DNA from: Sphingomonadales bacterium
GTDB taxonomy: Bacteria > Pseudomonadota > Alphaproteobacteria > Sphingomonadales > Sphingomonadaceae
DNA length: 64,000 nt
Assembly (NCBI GenBank): GCA_027488785.1
Contig: JAIYAY010000025.1
Coordinates: 124,001-188,000 of the forward strand
Direction: 5' to 3'
The notes below the pieces were generated by a model. It worked only from the letters and a program-made list of their open reading frames with translations. It searched no databases and was not told where the DNA came from. Positions 9,147 through 18,628 of the stretch are shown piece after piece. Position 1 is the stretch's first letter; each line of letters begins with the position of its first letter. The translations under genes and the position numbers were made by a program.

Positions 9147-9602
9147 ATGTCCCTGACCAAAGCCCGCAAAATGATGAATGAAGCGCTCAATCTCGCGCGG
9201 ACGGCGGCTGCGCAAGGCGAAGTGCCCGTTGGCGCGATCATCGTCAAGGACGGGGTCATTATTGGGCGCGGTGCCAATCGCCCGATGGAAAGCCACGACC
9301 CGACCGCACATGCCGAAATCATCGCCATTCGAGAGGCAGCAGCATTTCTTGGAAATGATCGTCTGACCGGATGCGACTTGTGGGTAACGCTGGAGCCATG
9401 CGCGATGTGTGCAGGCGCGATTGCCCATGCCCGCATAGCGCGCCTCTATTATGGCGCTGACGATGCCAAGGGCGGCGCTGTGGCGCATGGCCCCCGTTTG
9501 TTTGAACAATCGACGCTACATCACCGGCCGGAGGTATATGCGGGGATCGCGGCAGAGGAATCTGCCGCCTTGCTCAAAAATTTCTTTGCCGAACGCCGTT
9601 AA
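9147..9602 (+). CDS. tadA: tRNA-specific adenosine deaminase
   Basis: TadA deaminates A34 to inosine in tRNA-Arg(ACG), which is needed for wobble decoding. The zinc cytidine-deaminase-like fold is shown by HAE at residues 55-57 and PCAMC at 84-88, with the family segment DPTAHAEIIAIR. At 151 residues it has the expected length. The ATG at 9147 has no clear Shine-Dalgarno sequence; GCGCTAG lies about 10 nt upstream. It is convergent with the LytTR regulator. Confidence 0.95.
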   Translation: MSLTKARKMMNEALNLARTAAAQGEVPVGAIIVKDGVIIGRGANRPMESHDPTAHAEIIAIREAAAFLGNDRLTGCDLWVTLEPCAMCAGAIAHARIARLYYGADDAKGGAVAHGPRLFEQSTLHHRPEVYAGIAAEESAALLKNFFAERR

Positions 9603-9649
9603 CGCAGATTTTCGCCAAAATATGCCCGCGTTCTGGCCCATGACAATTC

Positions 9650-9665
9650 CCCCGCCGGTGCGGGG
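9650..9665. terminator. GC-rich hairpin between convergent genes
   Basis: CCCCGC-CGGT-GCGGGG forms a perfect 6-bp stem with a 4-nt loop between the ends of tadA and the LytTR regulator. No T-tract follows on either strand, so it is at best a weak or Rho-assisted 3' end. Confidence 0.35.
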
Positions 9666-9694
9666 CAAATTGGCTGGCTTGAGACCTAATTTCC

Positions 9695-10495
9695 TTAATG
9701 GACGAAACGCGCAACGACGTCGCGATAGGACCGGCTGACTTTCACTTGAGCGCCTGATTCCAGCACCAAAAAGCATTCGCCATTGGTATGGGGCTTAACT
9801 TGGCGAACTTGGTCTAGATTGACGATCGTAGAACGGTGCACGCGTTGGAAGGTGCGGGGGTCGAGCCGTTTTTCCAGATCCTTCATGGTCTCGCGCAGGA
9901 TCAGCGAGTTGTCAGCGGTGTAAATGCACATATAATCGCCTGCCGCATCAATGCGTTCAATGCTCGCAACCTCAACGCGGAAAATCTGGCCGCGATCCTT
10001 GACGTTAATCAACTTTTCAAAGCGGGAGGATGCCAAATCATCCTCCACAGAACCCAAATTGTCCGCCGCATCGGGCGCGACTTCGTTGATGACGGTACGC
10101 AGCCGGTCGAGTTCTTCCGATGTCCGCTTTTCGGACAGGCGGCTCCGCACGCGGTCCATGGTATCAGCCAGCCGCTCTGGTTCCACAGGTTTCATCAAAT
10201 AATCGATGGCCTGCGCCTCAAATGCCTTAATGGCATGTTCGGAATAAGCGGTTACAAACACGAACAAGGGCGGGTCAATGTCCATCACGCCCTGCACAAC
10301 CGAAAAGCCATCAAATCCCGGCATTTGAATATCGAGGAAGACCAAGTCCGGCTTTAGCGTCTTAATTTTGCGAATGGCCTCGCGCCCATTGTGGCAAATG
10401 GCCACAATTTCGATATCATCAAAGGGCTGCAGGCGCAGTTCGAGCCCTTGAATAGCCAGCTTTTCATCGTCGACCAATATTGTGCGAATACTCAT
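9695..10495 (-). CDS. LytTR-family response regulator
   Basis: An N-terminal receiver domain (acidic pair D9-D10, phosphoacceptor D55 in LVFLDIQMPG, switch Thr in FVTAYS, Lys in DYLMKPVEP) is joined by a charged linker to a C-terminal LytTR DNA-binding domain (INVKDRGQIFRVEVASIERI, FQRVHRSTIVNLDQV, KVSRSYRDVVARF). Such regulators bind direct repeats upstream of their targets. The gene overlaps the stop of the sensor kinase gene by 4 nt (ATGA), so the two form a coupled two-component pair. No target site is evident next to the genes, and the signal is unknown. Confidence 0.93.
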   Translation of the reverse strand: MSIRTILVDDEKLAIQGLELRLQPFDDIEIVAICHNGREAIRKIKTLKPDLVFLDIQMPGFDGFSVVQGVMDIDPPLFVFVTAYSEHAIKAFEAQAIDYLMKPVEPERLADTMDRVRSRLSEKRTSEELDRLRTVINEVAPDAADNLGSVEDDLASSRFEKLINVKDRGQIFRVEVASIERIDAAGDYMCIYTADNSLILRETMKDLEKRLDPRTFQRVHRSTIVNLDQVRQVKPHTNGECFLVLESGAQVKVSRSYRDVVARFVH

Positions 10496-11628
10496 GCGGT
10501 TATTTTTCCTTGCTGTTGTGCCCCCGCGTGATTGTCTTCCCCTGCGATAATCCGGTTTTGATAAGGTAGTTCCAACAACACCTCAAATCCTCCGTCAGCT
10601 TTTACATAATGTTCAAAGCGTTGGTCCTCGCCATAAGCTTGCGACAGACGCTCCCGCGTGTTCGCCATGCCTACACCTGTGGATAGACTTTGGTCTTGCT
10701 GTCCCGGCTGCAAGCCCGGGCCAGTGTCTGAAACGGTGATCCGCACCCTTTGGCCGACGAGTTGTGCGGTTACCGAAATATCTGCCCCCTCTTCCTTAGG
10801 CGTTACGGCGTATTTGATCGCATTTTCGACCAAAGGCTGAAGTAACAAAGAAGGAACCAAGGCGTTTTCCACCGAAGATTCGATAGTGAAATATGTACGT
10901 AAGCGTTCTTCAAACCGCATTTTTTCAATATCGAGATACAATTTTAATGTCTCAATTTCCTGTGTCAGCGGAACTTTTGCAGCCGCTTCGTTGATCAGCG
11001 TAAAGCGCAGGAATGACGATAGCCGCGAAAGCATAGCATTGGCTTGTTCCGTCTGTTTCAAGAGCACTAAGGTCGAAATGCTATTCAATGTATTGAAAAG
11101 GAAATGGGGGTTAAGTTGATAGCGCAGCATTGTAAGTTGCGCGCTGGTCGCTTGTGCCTCCAGCCGCATCATCTGGTCTGCTTGCTCTTCTGCGCGGACA
11201 AAATAATTGATCGCGTAATATAATGCGGACCATGCCGCCAGCAGCACCGAGTTAATGTAAATCGCGGCCAACCATAATTGCGCAAAGGGCGTTTCATCGA
11301 CGCCATCCCGAATGGTTTGCAGCACCCAGACGTCCAAATAAGCATAACCCAGTGTCGCGAGCGAGACAGACACGAAGGTCAAACTCCATGTGATAAACGG
11401 CCGCTGATCAATCAAAAACCGATATATCACCGACAAAAGCAGCGTAATCGAATAGCCCGTCACCGCAGAAATCAGGATGGGCACCAAGAAGCTGACAGGC
11501 TGCCCCTGCGCGATGCCAGATGCGGCGCGCAATATGACCGCGCCCGCCCAACCGGCCGAGTGCAAGTTCCAAAAAGCACGGTTTTTGTCCGCAAAGAAAG
11601 GTTTATCTGTAAGCTCTAATACCGCCAT
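10492..11628 (-). CDS. LytS-like sensor histidine kinase
   Basis: The protein has four or five N-terminal transmembrane helices (residues about 25-145), a short coiled segment (VRAEEQADQMMRLEAQATSA) and the His_kinase/HATPase pair of the LytS/YehU class. The phosphoacceptor is H175 in RYQLNPHFLFNTLNSIS. The ATP-binding region shows LQPLVENAIKYAV and the glycine box VSDTGPGLQPG, and ends with GVGMANTRERL. There is no separate sensor domain, so the signal is probably read by the membrane part. It is translationally coupled to the LytTR regulator downstream. The ligand is unknown. Confidence 0.92.
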   Translation of the reverse strand: MAVLELTDKPFFADKNRAFWNLHSAGWAGAVILRAASGIAQGQPVSFLVPILISAVTGYSITLLLSVIYRFLIDQRPFITWSLTFVSVSLATLGYAYLDVWVLQTIRDGVDETPFAQLWLAAIYINSVLLAAWSALYYAINYFVRAEEQADQMMRLEAQATSAQLTMLRYQLNPHFLFNTLNSISTLVLLKQTEQANAMLSRLSSFLRFTLINEAAAKVPLTQEIETLKLYLDIEKMRFEERLRTYFTIESSVENALVPSLLLQPLVENAIKYAVTPKEEGADISVTAQLVGQRVRITVSDTGPGLQPGQQDQSLSTGVGMANTRERLSQAYGEDQRFEHYVKADGGFEVLLELPYQNRIIAGEDNHAGAQQQGKITA

Positions 11629-11717
11629 GTTTCTGGTCTAGCCGCATTTCACGCGCGCATGAAGCCCTTGTTTCGTCTGCCAACAATGTTAAGCGTTATT
11701 GGTGAGAGGATAGGCCA

Positions 11718-12311
11718 ATGGACAACCACGAAGATCGCGCCAATTTTCATGATATGGCGCAAAGCACGCAAGAGGATTGGCAGATCATCATGCGGCATAA
11801 TATCCCTTTTTCGCAAAATGGCGGACGCCGGATTTTGGACCATCTGAAATTGCTCGATGGAGATTTTGGCGGATTTGCTGTCGACCGGCTGACACATTCC
11901 TTACAAACCGCGACGCGCGCTCATCGCGATGGCCGGGACGAGGAATATGTAGTGATGGCCTTGTTGCACGACATTGGCGATACGCTGGGCGCCGCCAACC
12001 ATCCCGATATTGCTGCGGCCATATTAAAACCATTCGTGTCGGAAAAAATTCTTTGGATTGTGCAAAATCATGGCATTTTTCAGGGGCATAATTTCTTCCA
12101 CCATCTGGGCCTTGACCGCGACATGCGTGAGCAGTTTCGCGGGCATGAGTGGTTTGCCGATACCGAAGAGTTTATCGACAAATATGACTGCCCATCCTTT
12201 GATCCGGATTATGACACGCTCCCGCTCTCATTTTTCGAACCAATGGTGATGAAGCTTTTCCGCAGCCCGTTGAATAGCATCTACAAGCGGGCGGCAGAGG
12301 CAGTCGCTTAA
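11718..12311 (+). CDS. HD-domain protein resembling PhnZ-type diiron oxygenases
   Basis: A 197-residue HD-superfamily protein. The likely metal ligands fall in the order known for PhnZ, the mixed-valent diiron oxygenase: H60 in LTHSLQ, H84-D85 in ALLHDIGD, H95 in NHPDIAAAIL, H118 in VQNHGIF and D157 in KYDCPSFDPDYD. The C-terminal segment (DYDTLPLSFFEPM) also lines up with PhnZ. The residues at the PhnZ gate Tyr24/Glu27 positions are Phe here (F50, F53), so substrate and even chemistry may differ; an ordinary phosphohydrolase is possible. The alignment is from memory, not computed. The gene stands alone, with no phosphonate genes near it. The start at 11718 follows a GAGAGGATAGGCC stretch. 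Confidence 0.7.
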   Translation: MDNHEDRANFHDMAQSTQEDWQIIMRHNIPFSQNGGRRILDHLKLLDGDFGGFAVDRLTHSLQTATRAHRDGRDEEYVVMALLHDIGDTLGAANHPDIAAAILKPFVSEKILWIVQNHGIFQGHNFFHHLGLDRDMREQFRGHEWFADTEEFIDKYDCPSFDPDYDTLPLSFFEPMVMKLFRSPLNSIYKRAAEAVA

Positions 12312-12338
12312 ACGTCGCTAAAGCCTCTACCCTAACCC

Positions 12339-12424
12339 CGTCGTCCCAACGCTGGCTCGGGCCCATCTCACCTGCCCGCATTACACGGTAGGCGAGATAA
12401 GCTAAGGTCTGCGCTGGAGCGACG
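12339..12424. repeat. Type B palindromic repeat, copy 1
   Basis: An 86-bp element whose outer ends are CGTCGTCCCAACGCTGG and CTGCGCTGGAGCGACG, with inner arms CATCTCACCTGCC / GGTAGGCGAGATAAG. It lies in the convergent gap between the HD protein and the glutamate dehydrogenase. Related copies are at 25018-25102 and 44975-45060. This copy is the most degraded in its right arm. Confidence 0.75.
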
Positions 12425-12449
12425 TGGTTTTTTGATTAAGTGCTTTGCG

Positions 12450-15400
12450 TTACCGCCCCAGCAATACGCGTGCCTGCCCTGCGACTTGTGCCAACATAGC
12501 GGGGGTCGGCGCACCCGCCATGCGGGCACGGTCCACCATCGCCTTAAATGCCCGCACACGCACGGCGTTGGCCACTAGCCAGTCTTGCGTATCCTCAAGC
12601 GGTTTCTTTGCAGCACGCCGCCGCAGAAAGTCGAGGCGCATGGTTTGGAAGTCGCGTGCCAGTCCGGCAACCAACAGCCGCTCCCAAGGATCCTGCGGAT
12701 CAACCTGCATGGCGGTTCCTTGCGCCCAGCTTAAACCCAGAGCCTCACCAAGGGCGGTGAAGGCGCGCGTGAGCGCGGTCACATCGCCCTTTTGTGTGGA
12801 GGAAAGCGCCGCCAGCCCTATTGCGCCATCCAATTGTGCCAATTGCACCAGACGATCTGCAATTTTGCGTGGCGCGCCATTTTCCGTCAACCGCGCACCA
12901 AAGCGCTCGGTCTGAAGTCGAACATCATGGGGCAATAGCCCATCCAGTGCTGCCGTTAGCTTTTGCACCACGGGCGCATAGACCGCCGTAGCCGCCGCGA
13001 CATCGCGACCTTCATGTGCATTGCGAATAATATCCGCCATTTGCGCACGCACTTCTAAGGCCGCTTGGTTGAACAGCATCAGCCGCGTGGATTCGGGCAT
13101 CGCGGTCTTATCCATCGCATCCCACAAGGCAGGTAGATCATAAATGCTCTCAGCTATGGCAAAGGCTGCCGCGACATCGCCAAGACTGCAGCCTTCTTCT
13201 TCCGCCAATTCAAATGGGTGCAACATGCCCAGCCGGTTGATCATGCGATTGGCCAATTTCGTGGCGATAATTTCCTTACGCAGCCGGTGTCCCAAAATCG
13301 CCGACTTATGCGATTTGACCATCGCGTCCGGGAATGCCGCCAGAAGTTCACCGTCCATCGACCGGTCCTGCGCCAATGGTGCTTCCTCAACCCCATCCTG
13401 CGCTGCAAGCTTCGCTGTCGAAAGCAATATCGCCAATTCAGGTCGTGTGAGTCCGCGCCCTTCGCTGGCACGCCGGAACAGCTCCTCATTGGCTGCCAGT
13501 CCCTCAACCACACGGTCCAATCGGCCAGCGCCTTCAAAAATCTCAATTAGCCTTACATAGGCTGGCAAATCCCCTGCGCCGCCAGTTTCCGCGATCGACA
13601 AAGCCAGCGTCTGAAGACGGTTATCCTCCAACACCAAATGCGCCACGGCGTCGGTCATCTCCGCAAGCAAGACGTTGCGGGCAGGCTCCTTCAACTTACC
13701 TGCGCGCATCTGCGCATTCAGAGCGATTTTGATGTTCACTTCATTGTCGGAACAATCCACACCTGCGCTGTTGTCAATGAAGTCTGTATTGATCCTCCCT
13801 CCGCGCAGAGCAAAGCCAATGCGTCCAGCCTGCGTCACGCCAAGGTTCGCGCCCTCGCCAATGACCTGGGCCTGCACATCTGCACCGTTCACACGAATAA
13901 AGTCATTACCGGGGTCGCCGACGTCCAAATGGCTTTCGCTCCGGTCCTTGATATAGGTCCCTATGCCGCCGAACCACATCAATTGAACCGGTGCTTTTAG
14001 TATCGCGGTCATCAATGCAGATGGTTCAATTTCTTTCGCATCAATGCCGAGCAAATTTCTGATTTCCGGTGTTGTTTTGATAATTTTATCCGTGCGCGCA
14101 AATACGCCGCCACCCTTTGAAATCAACTTTGCGTCATAATCGAGCCAGCTGGAACGCGGCAGATTGAACAAACGTTGACGTTCTTTCCAACTGGTCGCCG
14201 GGTCGGGATTGGGATCAAGGAAGATATGACGATGGTCGAAAGCCGCGACAATTTTGAGCGTCTTTGAAAGCAACATGCCATTGCCGAAAACGTCGCCCGA
14301 CATGTCGCCAACACCTGCAACGGTGACAGGTTCCTTTTGGACATCGATGCCCATTTCGGCAAAATGGCGTTGCACCGATAACCAGCCACCCTTTGCGGTA
14401 ATGCCCATCGCCTTATGGTCATAACCAACCGAACCACCGCTCGCAAACGCATCGCCAAGCCAGAAATTGCGTTCCAGCGCGATGGCATTCGCGGTGTCGG
14501 AGAATGTCGCCGTACCCTTGTCGGCAGCAACAACGAAATAGGGGTCGTCACCGTCGTGAATGACCACATTTTCCGGATGCACAATCCGGTCATTGACGAT
14601 GTTATCGGTGATCGACAGCAACGTCCGGATGAAGATTTTATAAGCCTCTGTACCTTCGGCAAACCATGCATCCCGGTCAATCCGCATGTCAGGTAGACGC
14701 TTGGGATAGAAGCCACCTTTTGCACCGGTCGGTACGATTACTGCATTCTTAACGCGCTGCGCCTTCATCAGGCCCAAAACCTCGGTACGGAAGTCATCGC
14801 GCCGGTCGGACCAGCGCAAGCCACCGCGCGCGACAGGCCCTGCGCGTAAGTGAATGCCCTCCACGCGGGGCGAATAGACGAACACCTCCCGCCACGGCAA
14901 AGGCGCAGGCAGGCCAGGGACTTTCGCGCAATCCAGCTTAAAGGCCAATGCTTCAGTTGCCGCTGCGGAAAACGCATTTGTCCGTAATGTTGCGAGGACA
15001 ACAGCCAAAAACCGCCGCAGGATTCGATCTTCGTCAATCGCCGATACGCCCGCCAAGTCAGCAGTGATCGCCTTTTCAAATTTGGCGGCTTCCTTGTCTC
15101 GATTTCCGTTGTTTACAGGATTATGCAAGGCATCGAACAGCGCAATGATGGACCGCGTCACATTTGCGTTTTTGGCCAAGGCTGACACCACAGTTGGCAT
15201 GCCATAAGTCACGCCCGTTTGACGTAAATAGCGATACCATGCGCGCAGCCAGATGACAGATTGCGGTGTAAGCCCGCCAATGGTGACGAGTTGGTTGAAC
15301 ACATCATTTTCAAAACTGCCATCCAAGACTTGGCTCAACGCCGCTTCAACAACCTGCCGCTTTTCTAGCAAGGCTGAAATATTGCCGCCTCGCAGGGCCA

Positions 15401-17099
15401 GATGGAAGTCATGGATATAATGACCATCCGCCAATGCGGTCGGCGTTTCCTCCAGAACATCAAAACCGAAATTCTCCAGCGCGGGCACGACATCGCTCAG
15501 CGGCAAAGCCCCACCATAGCTGTAGATTTTCAACCGAAGCTTATCCTCTTCCTCGAACAGCCGCGTTATCTTGCTGTGGTCGCGTTCCATCGCGAGCAAA
15601 CCCATCATGTCCCGCGCAGCTTCATCGGTCGAATAGCTACTGCGGTAATTGGCCGGGAAGCCGGCACCGTAGCGCACAAGCATGGCGGCCGCGCGTTTTT
15701 CATCGGTAAGCTGCGCCAATGCAGCCTCAACCGCGGGCTCCCATCCACGGACCATCAGCTCAAGCTTTGCGTCCAGGCTGGCTTCGTCCACTTTCTGTCC
15801 ACGGTCTGGCAAATCTAACATATATCGCAGCAAGGCGACGCCGCCGTCCTCCAATCCGATGGTCCAGCCTAATAAGGAGCCACCGGTGGCATCCATCAGC
15901 ATCGTCTGAATCTGCTTGCGGATGCCCGTCGATACGTCATCGCGTGGCAACCATACAAAGACATACAAATGACGCCCCAGTGGCGACCGGAGCGCAATCA
16001 GCTTAGGGCGCGGTCGGTCGGTCAGCGACATAGCGGTCAGCGTGACTCGTTCCAGATCATCAAGCTTGAGCGCCACCAAAAGATCGTGCGGTAGCGCGGT
16101 GAGCGCGTGGGCCATCGCCTTGCCCGCATGGCCCGAAGGGTCAAAGCCATAACGCGCCATCAGCGACGCCAGATGTGATCTGAGTACGGGTATGGCGTCC
16201 GAAGCCGTTGCAAGTGCCGCACTGGTCCAAAGCCCTGCAGTGACAGATAAACCCGTTACCCGATCGCCCGTTTGAACCGGAATAACAATCAGGTCCAATT
16301 GAACATTGCGGTGGACAGTGGAAACCCGGTTGGATTTCAGGACCAAAGGCGCAGCACCGCCAGCTTCAAACCAGTTGATAGCAAGGCTGACACTATCTTC
16401 CGAAAGCACAAGTGCGTCGCTGACACGCGACAATCCGAGACGGTTAGAACGCGTACCATTGCTGCTGATCCGTTCATGCGCCAAAATCGTCATATTATTA
16501 TCGTGGAACCAGCGGATGAGCGCCGTGCCTTCGCTATCCGGCAGGCTGTCAGCGTCGGCGGACAAGGCCGCAAGCATATCGCGCCAATCGGTCACCGCGC
16601 CGCGCACATCGGCGAGAACCGCGGCCAAATGCGCTTCAAGCAGACGGCGTTCCTTGGCATCGACGCGCGCTGTTTCCAGATAAATGAAGGATTCGCGCGC
16701 CTGTCCGTCAATCCGTTTCCGGCTAATGGATGTAAGTCTATTGGCCTCATCACGGGTCACACTCAACACCGGGTGAATGATGCGATTCACCGATATGCCA
16801 TAGGCGGCAACTGCGGCAGACACCGAATCCACCAAAAAGGGCATGTCGTCATTATTCAGCGATATGCGCATCATCAAACGGCCCTGCGCATCGGTAAAGC
16901 TATCCAGTGCGATGGCCGCGTTGCCTGCTTTGCGATGCAGGCCGGTTTCGATGGTGAAACGCGCGGCATCCTCCGCCGCTTTGCTATCAAAACCTTCATT
17001 TTCGCCCGGCAAAGCTGTCTCTGCAAAGGCTGAGACCATATCTTTCAAAAGGGTCTTGTCGATTTTTACGGAATTCTTCGTAATTTTGGCGGCCGCCAT
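12450..17099 (-). CDS. Large NAD-specific glutamate dehydrogenase (about 170 kDa class)
   Basis: This enzyme oxidises glutamate to 2-oxoglutarate and ammonia, mainly for catabolism. At 1549 residues it belongs to the large bacterial class: a long N-terminal part with ACT-like regions (residues about 60-700), a catalytic dehydrogenase core (VKNAVIVPTGAKGGFYPKRL, GDMSGDVFGNGMLLS, WFGGIGTYIKD, IGEGANLGVTQAGR) and a helical C-terminal domain. I chose the ATG at 17099 because CAGGAG stands 8 nt before it; the frame stays open 46 codons further but those have no ribosome site. It is divergent from a glutamate/dicarboxylate symporter, which fits import and use of the same amino acid. Confidence 0.95.
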   Translation of the reverse strand: MAAAKITKNSVKIDKTLLKDMVSAFAETALPGENEGFDSKAAEDAARFTIETGLHRKAGNAAIALDSFTDAQGRLMMRISLNNDDMPFLVDSVSAAVAAYGISVNRIIHPVLSVTRDEANRLTSISRKRIDGQARESFIYLETARVDAKERRLLEAHLAAVLADVRGAVTDWRDMLAALSADADSLPDSEGTALIRWFHDNNMTILAHERISSNGTRSNRLGLSRVSDALVLSEDSVSLAINWFEAGGAAPLVLKSNRVSTVHRNVQLDLIVIPVQTGDRVTGLSVTAGLWTSAALATASDAIPVLRSHLASLMARYGFDPSGHAGKAMAHALTALPHDLLVALKLDDLERVTLTAMSLTDRPRPKLIALRSPLGRHLYVFVWLPRDDVSTGIRKQIQTMLMDATGGSLLGWTIGLEDGGVALLRYMLDLPDRGQKVDEASLDAKLELMVRGWEPAVEAALAQLTDEKRAAAMLVRYGAGFPANYRSSYSTDEAARDMMGLLAMERDHSKITRLFEEEDKLRLKIYSYGGALPLSDVVPALENFGFDVLEETPTALADGHYIHDFHLALRGGNISALLEKRQVVEAALSQVLDGSFENDVFNQLVTIGGLTPQSVIWLRAWYRYLRQTGVTYGMPTVVSALAKNANVTRSIIALFDALHNPVNNGNRDKEAAKFEKAITADLAGVSAIDEDRILRRFLAVVLATLRTNAFSAAATEALAFKLDCAKVPGLPAPLPWREVFVYSPRVEGIHLRAGPVARGGLRWSDRRDDFRTEVLGLMKAQRVKNAVIVPTGAKGGFYPKRLPDMRIDRDAWFAEGTEAYKIFIRTLLSITDNIVNDRIVHPENVVIHDGDDPYFVVAADKGTATFSDTANAIALERNFWLGDAFASGGSVGYDHKAMGITAKGGWLSVQRHFAEMGIDVQKEPVTVAGVGDMSGDVFGNGMLLSKTLKIVAAFDHRHIFLDPNPDPATSWKERQRLFNLPRSSWLDYDAKLISKGGGVFARTDKIIKTTPEIRNLLGIDAKEIEPSALMTAILKAPVQLMWFGGIGTYIKDRSESHLDVGDPGNDFIRVNGADVQAQVIGEGANLGVTQAGRIGFALRGGRINTDFIDNSAGVDCSDNEVNIKIALNAQMRAGKLKEPARNVLLAEMTDAVAHLVLEDNRLQTLALSIAETGGAGDLPAYVRLIEIFEGAGRLDRVVEGLAANEELFRRASEGRGLTRPELAILLSTAKLAAQDGVEEAPLAQDRSMDGELLAAFPDAMVKSHKSAILGHRLRKEIIATKLANRMINRLGMLHPFELAEEEGCSLGDVAAAFAIAESIYDLPALWDAMDKTAMPESTRLMLFNQAALEVRAQMADIIRNAHEGRDVAAATAVYAPVVQKLTAALDGLLPHDVRLQTERFGARLTENGAPRKIADRLVQLAQLDGAIGLAALSSTQKGDVTALTRAFTALGEALGLSWAQGTAMQVDPQDPWERLLVAGLARDFQTMRLDFLRRRAAKKPLEDTQDWLVANAVRVRAFKAMVDRARMAGAPTPAMLAQVAGQARVLLGR

Positions 17100-17284
17100 G
17101 AAATGATCTCCTGAGCCCGCAAGCATCTGGTTATGTGCCATGTTTAACGACAATATGCGTTGTAATTTTATTACAAGACTTATGACGCCCTTCTCAAGCT
17201 TAAACAAGTCACGACTGTAACTTCTTGCGACCTGCATTGCTCCTGTGTAGCGTCACACGAAACAAAACATGTTTGGAGGGTTGC
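17100..17284. promoter_or_regulatory. Divergent promoter region with 17-bp palindrome
   Basis: This 185-bp region separates the glutamate dehydrogenase from the symporter. It contains the inverted repeat TTGTAA-TTTTA-TTACAA at 17160-17176, about 60 bp from the dehydrogenase start and 110 bp from the symporter start. Its symmetry and place suggest an operator for a dimeric regulator of both genes. No recognised consensus is claimed. Confidence 0.4.
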
Positions 17285-18628
17285 GTGGATAAACGGCTTA
17301 CATTGTGGATACTGGCAGGAATGATCCTGGGCGTGGCCGTCGGCTACGCTGTGCATGTCAGTTTCGCGCAAGACAGCACGCAGTTTGAATATATTACGAA
17401 GACGTTCAAACTTCTCTCTGATATATTTCTGAACTTAATCAAATTACTGGTTGCACCTCTTATTCTGTCAACCATCGTTGTGGGCATAGCGCATATGGGC
17501 GACAGCTCTGCGCTCGGTCGCATCGGTTTCCGCGCCATTACATGGTTTATCATCGCCAGCTTCATCTCGATCGGCCTTGGCTTGTTGATGGTGAACTTTT
17601 TTCAACCAGGAATCGGTGCGCCCGTGGACAGCATTGGAAATGCTGCAGCAACCATTGGCGAGGTCAAAAAACTCGACTTTTGGGAATTCATTCTTTCGAT
17701 TTTCCCCAAAAACGCTTTTGAAGCGATGGCGACCAACAACATTTTGCAGATTTTGGTGTTCTCTTTGTTCGCAGGCATCGCGCTTTCGGCCTTAGGTGAA
17801 AAGGGTGCGCCTTTGGTGCGGGGTGCAGAGTCACTCGCCGAAATGATGCTGCAGATCACGCATTATGTCATGCGTTATGCGCCTGTTGCCGTATTCGGTG
17901 CATTGGCGGCTGTAGTTTCGAAAAGCGGCCTCGCAATTCTTGCAACTTATTTGGAACTGGTGACGGAGTTTTATTTGTCGCTGGGGTTATTGTGGGTAAT
18001 TCTCTTATCCATCGGCGCGATCTTTCTGGGCCGGCGGATTTGGACGCTTATCCGTTACATTCGGGAACCAATGCTCATCGCTTTTTCGACCGCATCCAGC
18101 GAAGCGGCCTTGCCAAAGCTGTTTGAGCAGCTTGACCGTTTTGGCGTCCCGCGCCGGATTTCGGGCTTCATGCTGCCATTAGGCTACAGCTTCAACCTAG
18201 ATGGTTCGATGATGTATATGAGCTTCGCGACCATCTTCATCGCGCAAGCTTATGGCATTGATCTATCCATCGGCACGCAGATCCTCATCCTACTCACGCT
18301 TATGATTTCTTCCAAGGGCGTGGCCGCCGTGCCGCGTGCTTCGTTGGTCGTAATCACCGGCACATTGGCGATGTTCGACCTGCCGGTGGAGGGCGTAGCG
18401 CTGATCCTGGCGATTGACCAATTCCTCGATATGGGCCGCACCGCGACCAATGTCGTTGGCAACGCAGTTGCAACGTCTGTCATCACCAAATGGGAGGGGA
18501 TGCTTGAGGTGGAGCAGCCGGAATATAGCGAAACACCCCATGCCCCTGCGCATACACCAGCAGGTGGAAAGGCTGGCCTTGATCTCGCAGAGAACAAGGT
18601 AACCAAAAAGCGTTCGACCAAAGTTTAG
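17285..18628 (+). CDS. Dicarboxylate/amino acid:cation symporter (DAACS family)
   Basis: This polytopic inner-membrane transporter has the GltP/DctA fold: about eight helices plus two re-entrant hairpins. The diagnostic segments are FSTASSEAALPKLFEQL (serine-rich hairpin 1), PLGYSFNLDGSMMYMSFATIF (TM7 with substrate and cation ligands), SSKGVAAVPRASLVVI (hairpin 2) and DQFLDMGRTATNVVGNA (TM8). These carriers take up glutamate, aspartate or C4-dicarboxylates with protons or sodium. I set the start at GTG 17285, five nt after GGAGG, rather than 20 codons upstream. The divergent glutamate dehydrogenase points to glutamate, but that is inference. The C-terminal tail is polar and ends KKRSTKV. Confidence 0.92.
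   Translation: MDKRLTLWILAGMILGVAVGYAVHVSFAQDSTQFEYITKTFKLLSDIFLNLIKLLVAPLILSTIVVGIAHMGDSSALGRIGFRAITWFIIASFISIGLGLLMVNFFQPGIGAPVDSIGNAAATIGEVKKLDFWEFILSIFPKNAFEAMATNNILQILVFSLFAGIALSALGEKGAPLVRGAESLAEMMLQITHYVMRYAPVAVFGALAAVVSKSGLAILATYLELVTEFYLSLGLLWVILLSIGAIFLGRRIWTLIRYIREPMLIAFSTASSEAALPKLFEQLDRFGVPRRISGFMLPLGYSFNLDGSMMYMSFATIFIAQAYGIDLSIGTQILILLTLMISSKGVAAVPRASLVVITGTLAMFDLPVEGVALILAIDQFLDMGRTATNVVGNAVATSVITKWEGMLEVEQPEYSETPHAPAHTPAGGKAGLDLAENKVTKKRSTKV

Noticed and set aside
16272-17033. A 253-codon plus-strand frame opposite the glutamate dehydrogenase.
   Set aside because: Antisense shadow of a conserved gene, with no domain and no ribosome site.
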